Positions 50,301 to 62,300 of a stretch of DNA of 64,000 nt are shown in pieces. The first letter of the stretch is position 1; every line of letters starts with the position of its first letter. A program made the position numbers and the translations under genes. The notes under the pieces are model-generated. The model was not told the origin of the DNA. It saw only the letters and a program-made list of their open reading frames with translations, and searched no databases. Location: assembly GCF_037975245.1 (NCBI RefSeq), contig NC_092579.1, forward strand, positions 24,101,166-24,165,165, read 5' to 3'. The stretch is from Apostichopus japonicus. Its lineage: Eukaryota; Echinodermata; Holothuroidea; Aspidochirotida; Stichopodidae.

Positions 50301-53300
50301 TGAGATTTCTTTTCGTTGATCAACCGCCCTAGTTTTTGGAGTGTCTGTACTGTTTTCTGTACACTGTTCCTTGCCTCTTTCTGACCCTCCTACCACCAAC
50401 CAGTCGGAGAGGTATATGAAAAGAGTTACACCTCTCTTCCTCAGGTACGAGACTACTGCTACTGTCACCCTTGTGAATACCCAGGGTGATGTAGACAGAC
50501 CGAACGGCAACACTCTGAACCAGAAGTCTCGTCCGGGGTAGGGTAAGGCTAGGTAGCTTTGGTGGTCCTTGTTTATCGGTATATGTAGGTAGGCGCGTTG
50601 TAGGTCCACGCTTGCCACCCTCATGCCCTTTCTGAGTAGGGGTATGATAGTAAAAGTTTTGTTGAGTGGTTTTAGATTTAGAATTGGATGGCATGATCTG
50701 TCCCTGTTTTTTTGAGAGAAAACACAGGGATCGGAGGAGTGGTCCCGTCTCTTCCCATACCTCCACATTCCACAATTGCTCGCTTTTCCAGCAAGACTTG
50801 AGTTTCCCCCTCTAACGCTATTTTCTGGACGGGATCCATGGGTGTCGTTGTTGTTCTACCTCCATCCCCGAAACGCGGACCGGAGGTAAATTCTTTTCAC
50901 TATCTCTCGGATACTATTTTCAACAACCACTTGACCATGCCCATAAATTCCCATTGCTGGGTAAGATTTGCTATTCTCCCCCCCCCCCAACCTGTGGTTT
51001 GCCAAGGTGGGGTGGCCATGCAGAGGGCTGGACAACGAACGACAGTCTTGTGGACGCGCGGTCTCTGTCGCTTCTCGTCGTGTTGGTGTTCCCTCTGGTG
51101 GAACCTCTCACCCCCCTTAAGATGGCTGGCCAGCTCTTCCTCTTGACCTGCCCCGCAGGGCTCACCTTTCTGGGGTTCTCTAAGGCATTCCCCTGCCTTT
51201 TGGCCGGTCTGGTCTCTCTTGGTCGTTGTGGGCGAGGCCTATACCTATCCGAAGACCGGAACTCTGATTTCGCTAGGGTTTCTCTCCTCGCCACCTCATC
51301 TTGGAGTTTCTGCTGGAAGTTTCCAGCGAATTGGTTCCCCCTTGGAATAAGAGAGCCAACATTCTCCATCTCGTCTCCACAGACGGCCATCGGATCCAGG
51401 GCACCATATTTTCTCTCTTGACACTCATTGATTTGGTCGCGACCCTGGCATATTGGTCGTGTGCTAGTCTTACCAGAGGTCCCAGCAGCAGCAGTTGCCC
51501 CTCTTCATTGCACAAGAGCTTTGTCTTGTCCTCTGGTAACTCATCAGGACTTCCGCTGTGAGCAATCAGGGTGGAGGTGAGTTTCAATCCTGCTCTTGCT
51601 GCTGTGAGATCTCTGAAGGTCTGGGAGGACAAAGATCTCTGGTCTGCTCTCAATTTCTCCGTCAATTCTTGAGAGATCATTGGGCACCTGAACAGAGATT
51701 TCCAGGCCTCCTCTGGCACTCTTACTCCTTTTTCCGCCTCCCTTGGGAAAACTCTCCATTTTTTTCTTCTCGGCTATGACCTCGAATCTGTCGCAACATG
51801 AGGCGTATACTGTTAATGTCGCCTTCGGCTGGCTCACGTTCTGTCCTGTTGCTCAGGTTGTGGGGAGACAGGTAAGCTTGTCACTCGTAAATATCCAAAC
51901 CAGTAAGGTTTTGGGATTTATATGGCCTAAATGCTTAAACTTATGGTTCATGTTTGGATGTGACAGTACTCCCTTTGCAATTTTTTTTTTTTAAATAATA
52001 CGCAACTTTCCTGGATCATTGGGGTTTGAGTTTCAATATTGCTAGAAATGCTGTAAAAAAACATAATTCTTGTTAATCCTACATGACAGCTGGGAGGAAA
52101 TGTTTTTTGGATATAACAAATTGTTTGTTGATATAAATTTTTGTCTTTTTAAGGAGTCAATTGAAAAAATATTTGCCAATAACTTTCCGGATCTGCGGGG
52201 CAATGTTTTCTTTTTCTTTTTGAATCTTAGAAATATGAGAAAAGGGTTCGTTCACTTCAATTAATGTAGTTTTCTTTGAGATATATAAAACTGCTGTTAT
52301 ATATCCATGGATTTGTCATTGACCTTAAAGTGCCTTCTCTTTGCTTCAACACTGCATCTACTTCGCCCCTGGTGGCCTTGTATTTGAGGTCGGGGGTCAC
52401 CACCCTTGTTAAAAAGTAGTCGAAAAATGATGGAGGGTGGCCAAAATTTGACAAAGAAAAAGAAATTGCCTCTATTTTTGTGGGAAAAGAGTGGGAAATG
52501 TTGAGCATAAATTACTTCAAATGTCGCAAAATATAACACCATTTTGCAACTTACGCACCTTGAATCATAGGAAAATTTCTCAAAGGGGAGTGGGTACCTC
52601 CCTTTAAATGCAGCAACATCTTATACCAGAGGGTCACCAAGATGATGAAGGCACAAATTGGTGTTACAAAGCTAAACAAGTTTGAATACCAGGGCACTGG
52701 TGCTGATAGTCGTAATCTATTATTCGCCAGTAGTGGCGATTACACTTTGGAAGTTTGATTAGTGGCACTCAAAACCTAAGTTGCGATTACTCATCTGCAA
52801 GCTAACACTACACATAATCTTTTGCAAAATAGCCTAACCTCTCAAAAACAACACTATTAAAAGCAGTTTGTCAGTAAATATTCTCACAAAGCTATACTAG
52901 AACTGTGCTGTGCTAGTTTAATTTCAATGTGCAAAATATCTGCCTGCTATTGCGCTAGGCTAGAGGCTAGCCTAGAATGTTGAACGTCCTACAGAAAACT
53001 TGCATACTAATCATCACACCGCTACAAGGTGTAACATCTATTCATTGTTTTTACTTTTTCTTTTATTAGTGCTAGTAGTGTAGTAGTACCCTCGTAGATT
53101 CATTTGAAAGTTTTTGATTTACTATGAAGGATTTTAAGAAATGTTTTAGATTGAAATGTGTTCACAGGTTTTGTTTAGTAGATGTTTTAACATGATTTAG
53201 ACACCACACATTAAGACACGACAAGAACAAATAAAGACAGTGCACAATGGAGAAAGATTTTAACTGTATTTCTGCAATGTAAAATGACAGTGATGATGTC

Positions 53301-56300
53301 ATAACTGTAACCGAGTAATCACAGTAATCGCGAGAGCAATGCGATTAATCAACTACAAAAGTAAGAGCGAACTACTGTATTAGCACTACAGGGCACTACA
53401 CCATATTAACAATTAACACAGAGATCAGCATCGATTGGTCTTACTTAAAAAATACCAATCTCTAGCTTTATCAGAAATTAATAGGCTTTCATTTATTAAA
53501 TTTATTTTCTTTGATGAGCTTTTGCTTAAATGTGTTATACATTTTTTGATCTCTTCAAGCTGTTCTAGTTTCATTTAATACAGTTTTTTTTTTTGTCACA
53601 TCAAAGCATGCTATTTAAATTTAAAGATGTGTAACTCTATATAACATCAGTGATGATTTATTGTTTAAACTTACTGTTTTGTTTACTTTCTATTTGTTTT
53701 CTATTATTGACTATTTGTTTTCACTGTTCTTCATCTGTCTTCAACAGGTCAAAAGATAGACAAGTGGGTGGCAGTCGATGCCAAGACAGGAGTAAGACAG
53801 CAGACATTGTCCACAGTGTCCTCGCAAGAGTCTTGTCCCTCCTCTAACCAGAACACTTTATTCTTGGGAAGGACAGAGTTTGTAGTCACCATGTTTGATA
53901 GCAGTACCCGAGATCAAATGTAAGCACAAAAACTTCAGAACTTATCAGTCACACTTCTAGAAACATTAAACTAGGGGGGGGGGGGGGTGGGGGCAGAACT
54001 GCAACAAAATTTGTGATATCATTTCAAGTAGGAAATGAAGCCCTGAAAGTTGTTTTCATTATTAGATGTTGCTTTAGAGAATCTGTCCAGTCATATTCGG
54101 TTGTTGGTATTAATTCCCATATATGTCTATAAGCATTCCTAACAAAGGGATAAGTTTGGCTCTGCTTCACAACTATGGTAGTTTTACATACCCATTAATT
54201 AAATCTATTGTGTTAAAAAACAATAGGGAGTTGATGTATTTCCTGATGCTTCAGTACAGAATATGAAAGCAATCAGGAATTTATGTCAAAGGAACAATTA
54301 ACCAAAAGCAAAAGTAAGAAAAGCTTATTTGCTCTTGCTGGTTTTATGAGTCAGTATAAATGCTTATTTTTATCAGTTTTTCCATATGAGCTCTGAAATA
54401 TGTCATCTTTTGATTAATTATGGCTGTTAATCTAAGTGAGACAGCTGGAAAAAGTTTTTGATATAGCAAAACGAAAAACGTTGTCATTTTGCCTTGTTCG
54501 TATGTGTACGGCCTTCCTTCATTTTTTATAATCATTGGACAAAACATAATACAAGCACACTCATAAAATTTGGCAGATCATTCTTTCAGTTCTGAGCTGG
54601 TTATGAAGAGAATTTTCTGTAAGACTTGAACCTTCTAACTTGAGTTTTATGAAGGGGGGGTGGGGTGAAGGAGATGACAGGGATTCCTCATTTAACACCT
54701 TATGGATTTTCACATTAGATATATTAATTATTCAGCTTAATGTATTTAAGCAAACAAAAGTCTTGAATCAAAAAAGGCTGTTAATACAGTATAACTTAAT
54801 GAAAGTTTTAAGCAATCTAGTGGACCTTTTCAAGTGAATATTTGATGATATTGTACCCGGAAGGTTCAGTGTATTTTAGATTATATTCAACTTGTGAGTT
54901 TCTCTTTCATTGAAATCAAACCATTACATCTGACATGAATTCTATTGCAGTTTCTGATAAACGCTGGTCAAATATATGAATAATTCATACCATGACATAT
55001 CATGTGACCATAAATTTACACTGCTTGCCAAATTTTTGTAGTGAAAATTAAATCGCTCACACTCAATGCAGTTGTTTGTTAATACCAAGTTAACATCAAC
55101 TATATTCCAGCTTACACTGGGTACATTTACTCTAGTAAAAGAACAAAGGTACAGTATGTATTTCCAGCCAGTAAAACCAGCTGGTAATTAAAACGTTATA
55201 CTCGTTAATTACAGTAAACAAACTATGAACTGATTCTTATATGCAAAGTAGGCAAAGTGTTTCATGCTTGCTTTGCAGGAGTCGATTTTTTTAAGTTTAA
55301 GTCTAGTGTTGTCACACGTATGCAACATGCTAATTGTGTGTTAATTAGCATGTCTGTAGACATTACATTACACAATCAGCCACTTGAAAGCAGAGAGCCT
55401 TTAAATAGGCTCCCATCATAGTCTATTCACTCTTGTGAATGCTTTCCTTGTTCTAACTTTAAGAAGCCATCATTTAACATAGATAAAAAAAGAATGTAAC
55501 ACTTCAACAAGTTAGATTGAAAATGCTAGTGGTTGCACTCAAGGTAAAGTAGGTTTGAATCATTAACATCACTCACCTTGCTAACTTTATTTTGATTGTT
55601 TGCAAAGTGAAACCTTGAAATATATTATTCTTAAAAGCAGGATTATATAATGCGGGAAGTCTATCCCGGGATATGATTACGTGATAAACTACTTCTGATA
55701 GTTAGAGATTATTGATAATCCCAGTGAACTATTCTGTGTCCTCATTGATCACGTCTAACATGCTAACTATGAAACAGACTTTATACTCTCTCCATTCTTG
55801 GATACTTCTGCACATCTTACACATAAACACTGTTCAAGGATCTCGTCATGAATAAAGGACTTGTACCAGTATAGCCAAGAAATCTAAACTTGCTAAAATG
55901 GGCTTTTAGATACATGTAAATGTTTGTTCCTGGGTGTTTTTCAGAGGCTACAAATTATTTCCGACATTGAGGAATGTTAACTCAGACAGTGACATGTTAC
56001 AGTGAGGTTATCTGTACAAGGTACTGTATGTGGAAATCCCAATGTGAGTGACCATTATTGGACTTCATTTAATGGCTATGCTGATAACCCTTTATCGCAA
56101 CATAAAGTTCTCTTTGGTACAAGCTTCCCAGGGGCTACTCTTCATTCAGTCAGCTATTAAATTATAGTATCTTTGATGGTCTGTGTAAGCCAAACCAGAA
56201 TTAAGTTAATCCTCTTCCCCATCCCACCTCCACCTCTCCCACCTCAAGATCATGCTTCTCACACTCATCTATTTTCTTATGTTATTAAATATTAACCATA

Positions 56301-59300
56301 TAATAATTTAAACATTGTGTTATATATATGTTGACAATTCATAATCATGGACGATAAATATGAATGTAAGAGACTGACTTTGGTCAGCCTGCGGCTTTGA
56401 TAAGCCAATGTTGCTTCTTCACGAGTTCCTGCTTGCAGGAGGATGTAAAATACATACATACATACACACATACACCCAAACATACATACATGTTTGTCAA
56501 ATTGCATATAATTATTCTGTTATTGTAGCTATCACACATTGCATCACTGTATTTGCTTAGTTATGATATGATATATTATGTATATATGATATATTTTTTG
56601 ATGATATCTTTAAATGTAAATCCTAATAGTGTGTAGCAATGGTGATTATCATATCTCAAAACTAATAGTACATTGTTTATCACTCGGTTCACCCCGTCCT
56701 TCCTGTTTGAAGCCATCAATCCCTCCACAAATGTTGTCCGTTTTTACCAAACAGATGATGATATCAATGATATTGATGATATCTTATGTAAACCCTAATA
56801 GGCTAATAGTGTGTAGCAATGGTGATTATCATCATCTCTCAAAACTGATGGTACATTGTTTATCACTCGGTTCATCATGTCCTTCCTGTTTGGAGCCATC
56901 AATCCCTCCACAAATGTTGCCCGTTTTACCAAACGGATGATGATATTGATGATATCTTATGTAAACCCCAATAGTGTGTAGCAGTGGTGATTATCATCAT
57001 CTCTCAAAACTAATAGTACATTGTTTATCACTCAGTTCATCATGTCCTTCCTGTTTGGAGCCATCAATCCCTCCACAAATGTTGCCCGTTTTACCAAACG
57101 GATGATGATATTGATGATATCTTATGTAAACCAAAATAATAGTGTGTAGCAATGGTGATTATCATCATCTCTCAAAACTAATAGTAAATTGTTAATCACT
57201 CGGTTCATCATGTCCTTCCTGTTTGGAGCCATCAATCCCTCCACAAATGTTGCCCGTTTTACCAAACGGATGATGATATTGATGATATCTTATGTAAACC
57301 AAAATAATAGTGTGTAGCAATGGTGATTATCATCATCTCTCAAAACTAATAGTACATTGTTTATCACTCGGTTCATCATGTCCTTCCTGTTTGGAGCCAT
57401 CAATCCCTCCACAAATGTTGCCCGTTTTACCAAACGGATGATGCTATTGATGATATCTTATGTAAACCAAAATAATAGTGTGTAGCAATGGTGATTATCA
57501 TCATCTCTCAAAACTAATAGTACATTGTTAATCACTCGGTTCATCATGTCCTTCCTGTTTGGAGCCATCAGTCCCTCCACAAATGTTGCCCGTTTTACCA
57601 AACAGATGATGATATTGATGATATCTTATGTAAACCAAAATAATAGTGTGTAGCAATGGTGATTATCATCATCTCTCAAAACTAATTGTACATTGTTTAT
57701 CACTCGGTTCATCATGTCCTTCCTGTTTGGCGCCATCAGTCCCTCCACAAATGTTGCCCGTTTTACCAAACAGATGATGATATTGATGATATCTTATGTA
57801 AACCAAAATAATAGTGTGTAGCAATGGTGATTATCATCATCTCTCAAAACTAATAGTACATTGTTTATCACTCGGTTCATCATGTCCTTCCTGTTTGGAG
57901 CCATCAGTCCCTCCACAAATGTTGCCCGTTTTACCAAACAGATGATGATATTGATGATATCTTATGTAAACCAAAATAATAGTGTGTAGCAATGGTGATT
58001 ATCATCATCTCTCAAAACTAATTGTACATTGTTTATCACTCGGTTCATCATGTCCTTCCTGTTTGGAGCCATCAGTCCCTCCACAAATGTTGCCCGTTTT
58101 ACCAAACAGATGATGATATTGATGATATCTTATGTAAACCAAAATAATAGTGTGTAGCAATGGTGATTATCATCATCTCTCAAAACTAATAGTACATTGT
58201 TTATCACTCGGTTCATCATGTCCTTCCTGTTTGGAGCCATCAGTCCCTCCACAAATGTTGCCCGTTTTACCAAACACTGCTCCACCGTTCTTCCAGACGT
58301 CTCTATAAAAAGACACAAAACAATTTCTTGAGGTGTTAATCATTCTTTATTCTCCCTTCTGAAGGGATTATCTCTGGGTACAACTCTCTCCCTTCTGAAG
58401 TCATTTTCTCTGGGTAAACAACTTTGAAAGCTTATTTTCAATGTGTAGTAGTATGTCTTCTTTTCCAGTCTTATGTTATAATCAGATTTGATTCCTTACA
58501 TAATTAATGATACCTGCAAATGTAAGTAACTTTGGAACTCTTTTCAAGTACACTGTGAATAGATAATATGAAAAGGGTACTTCTTGCTGAATGCCAAGTC
58601 ATTATAAAATGTTAAAGCGCTTTACAGTAGCAATGGAGACCCATATCACGGATTGTACAAGATGCGCCGCTCGGGACAAGCACCAAGCCACATGACAGCT
58701 TTATCTAAGTCAGTCGCAATTAGGTTTTAGTGTTTCAAAGTATTGATAAAAACAAAAGTATTTACAGGGGGAGAAGATGAATCCTCATCGAGATGCATGC
58801 TATGAATGAACTCTCCCAAAGTGAGAGAGAGATGAGATTTGATTCAGTTTGGTACTATGATGGTTTGATGTAATGAAGGTTTTAAGTGTCTCATATTTGA
58901 TAGTACAGACAGTGTTGTGGGAGATGGAGTAGTTTCCTTTCCCTCCTTGGATATGTTCATGGTGAAGTAACGAGTGAGTCATGTCAAACAATGCCAGTTT
59001 GAAAACCACACCTCTCAAAGGAAGTGAACATAGTGTTAATGAAACAATAAACATGGCACAAGTGAATCTGTGGTGCTAATATTAGACTTACTAAAGCCTA
59101 CAAAGTCGTTTGTTCTAAAGAAATGTTATAAACAATCATTGCTCTCTAAAACAAAATTTGTTTTCCCCCCCTCCCCCCCCCCCAAAAAAAAATACAATAG
59201 AAAACAAGATTTTCTCCTGTACTCAAGATATAAAAATAAGGAAAAGCTGCAGTGAAAAGTGTTTTTTCTATGAAGAAAACTGATTTAAAGCAATTAAGAA

Positions 59301-62300
59301 GTAGAAATCCAAGTAACTAAAAGCGTAGGAAGTTCCAATGAGCAAGGGGAAAAAGTCATTTAAACAATGATAGAGAAATTCCTCACATTGCAAGACACAG
59401 TTCATTATACTTTATATAGAGGTATTCTCTGTATCACAGTATATATAAGTATGATAACCTACCTGCAATTAGTATTTCTTACAAGTAACCTTCTTTCACT
59501 CTTTGTGTAACAGTTTTGAGTTTTCAGGGAATTTTTCAATCAAGGCTGGTTTATATTACAATCTTTTCTTTTGGGCACCCAAAGTGGTACTTGATACTGG
59601 TGAAGCAATAAGTACAGTAGCATTAGCTCAACTTGAAGGTACCTAAATGCCACTTGAGGTCATATGCGGGCTGACGAAAAAACTGTCATTTTTATAGGAA
59701 CTAAGAGAAATGTACATGTGCCATACCTTTTCATTGTAAAGAGGTAATTTGGTAAATCTATGAATTAGATACGTAGTGTATGCTAATACTGCACAATGGA
59801 AATGAGCAAGATTTATGTGTAACATAACAAGACTATTGTAGAGTTGTTATAGGCTTTGTATTGTGAAATTGAGTTGTGAAAAATGAAGTTCTGAATGACA
59901 TCAGTGAGCAATATTAACATGAATTCTACATTAAAGAGAGTGTGTGTCTGAGAGATGGCCAGTGGGGGGGGGGGGGGGGATGGAGGGAGTAATAGAGGGA
60001 ATTTAAATATATATGTAGCAAACCTTAAATACAAGATTAGAACTAAGCAATAAATTAGATTTTAGTATGCATTGCATTGAATGAAAGATCCAGTATCACT
60101 TTCCTAGTAGTCTTGTTCCCTCCAGCCCAGTAAGCCTATGGAGACCTGTATTCATTGACTACTACAGTGAACACTCCAGCCCAGTAAACATATGGAGACC
60201 TATATTCATTGATTACTACAGTGAACACTCCAGCCCAGTAAGCATATGGAGACCTATACTCATTGATTACTACAGTGAACACTCCAGCCCAGTAAACATA
60301 TGGAGACCTATATTCATTGACTACTACAGTGAACACTCCAGCCCAGTAAGGCTATTGAGACCTATGTTCATTGACTACTACAGTGAACACTCCAGCCCAG
60401 TAAACATATGGAGACCTATAGTCATTGACTACTACAGTGAACACTCCAGCCCAGTAAGCCTATGGAGACCTGTATTCACTGACTACTACAGTGAACACAC
60501 CAGCCCAGTAAGCCTATGGAGACCTGTATTCATTGACTACTACAGTGAACACTCCAGCCCAGTAAGCCTATGGAGACCTACTGTATATTCATTGATTACT
60601 ACAGTGAACACTCCAGCCCAGTAAGCCTATTGAGACCTATGTTCATTGACTACTACAGTGAACACTCCAGCCCAGTAAACATATGGAGACCTGTATTCAT
60701 TGATTACTTCAGTGAACACTCCAGCCCAGTAAGCCTATTGAGACCTATGTTCATTGACTACTACAGTGAACACTCCAGCCCAGTAAACATATGGAGACCT
60801 ATATTCATTGATTACTACAGTGAACACTCCAGCCCAGCAGTAAACATATGGAGACCTATGTTCATTGACTACTACAGTGAACACTCCAGCCCAGTAAACA
60901 TATGGAGACCTGTATTCATTGATTACTTCAGTGAACACTCCAGCCCAGTAAGCCTATTGAGACCTATGTTCATTGACTACTACAGTGAACACTCCAGCCC
61001 AGTAAACATATGGAGACCTATATTCATTGATTACTACAGTGAACACTCCAGCCCAGTAAACATATGGAGACCTATATTCATTGATTACTACAGTAAACAC
61101 TCCAGCCCAGTAAACATATGGAGACCTATATTCATTGATTACTACAGTGAACACTCCAGCCCAGTAAACATATGGAGACCTGTATTCATTGACTACTACA
61201 GTGAACACTCCAGCCCAGTAAACATATGGAGACCTATATTCATTGATTACTTCAGTGAACACTCCAGCCCAGTAAGCCTATTGAGACCTATGTTCATTGA
61301 CTACTACAGTGAACACTCCAGCCCAGTAAACATATGGAGACCTATATTCATTGATTACTACAGTGAACACTCCAGCCCAGTAAACATATGGAGACCTATG
61401 TTCATTGACTACTACAGTGAACACTCCAGCCCAGTAAACATATGGAGACCTATATTCATTGATTACTTCAGTGAACACTCCAGCCCAGTAAGCCTATGGA
61501 GACCTATGTTCATTGACTACTACAGTGAACACTCCAGCCCAGTAAACATATGGAGACCTATATTCATTGATTACTACAGTGAACACTCCAGCCCAGTAAG
61601 CCTATGGAGACCTATATTCATTGATTACTACAGTGAACACTCCAGCCCAGTAAACATATGGAGACCTGTATTCATTGATTACTACAGTGAACACTCCAGC
61701 CCATTAAGCCTATGGAGACCAATATTCATTGATTACTACACTGAACATTTATCTTTGAGTGGGGCCTCACTCTTACTTAGGAACTTTAAACCCTACAGAC
61801 AGTAAGAGTAAAGATTTATTTGTATGAGTGAGAGTACGCCCTCTTTTTGCTTGGGAAGTATGTAGTGGTGATTTGGTGATTAGTGTCAGTGCACTGAGGA
61901 TTTAATATAATGTGTCAGAAAAATAAAGAGTAGCCAACCAGTAGCTGATCTTCTACCCATCTGTATTCAACCCCTTTCCCCAACCCCTGTTGTTTTCCCA
62001 CTTAGCATGTTCTTTTTTGTTGCCAGTTTTTTCAAGACTCTCGCTCCGGATTTTCTAATAGAATCAGACAATACTATTCATTCAAAGTGTTTTGCGGATT
62101 GCAGTCAGTAAAGGTGTAATTTCTACTCATCTCCTTCCCTAGTGTGTTCCTCCTCCCATGAATCATTAAACCAATGATGAGATATTTTACTATTTCTTAT
62201 CCTATACTCATGAATGGAATTTAAGTCTTTCTATAATTTGACTTTCCTTTTATTTTTATATTTCCCTTCTTTCTTGCACGCTTTGCTTTCGGCAGATGGA

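Larger units (their letters stand above)
50122..51870 (-). mobile_element. decayed DIRS-type tyrosine-recombinase retrotransposon fragment
   Basis: Read on the minus strand, a gag-like part (about 51840-50970) is followed by a reverse transcriptase (50900-50122). The element breaks off in the region linking RT to RNase H. No tyrosine recombinase, RNase H core or methyltransferase domain is seen, and the termini are absent. At least three frame changes separate the pieces. GC content is higher than in the flanking intron, as expected for a once-coding transposon. Confidence 0.82.
44007..53747 (+). other. ERN1: ERN1 intron 4
   Basis: 9741 bp, phase 1. Contains the 29-bp and 22-bp arrays, a DIRS remnant and a hAT-like element, listed separately. 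The stretch 44715-47778 holds a TG-poor, C-rich patch (45390-45425), a G run (46603-46612) and no gene that I can support. Confidence 0.85.
53920..62295 (+). other. ERN1: ERN1 intron 5
   Basis: 8376 bp, phase 2. Contains the 168-bp and 54-bp arrays. Elsewhere there are a G run (53973-53987), a CATACATA tract (56452-56485), C/A runs (59166-59190) and a G run (59963-59980), and no gene that I can support. Confidence 0.85.

Noticed and set aside
48696-50768. 690-codon minus-strand open frame read as one protein
   Set aside because: Only the first part is DIRS reverse transcriptase; the rest is the 22-bp minisatellite, which has no stops in any minus frame. The open length is a by-product of the repeat.
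56629-56940. 103-codon frame in the 168-bp satellite
   Set aside because: The frame is interrupted in later units and exists only because two units happen to be joined in frame.
42062-61745. CRISPR-like regular repeats
   Set aside because: All arrays are head-to-tail tandem repeats without unique spacers, in a eukaryotic gene.
60570-61805. 411-codon plus-strand open frame in the 54-bp array
   Set aside because: It lies wholly in a tandem repeat within an ERN1 intron, with no splice sites, start context or homology. Recorded as a finding, not as a gene.
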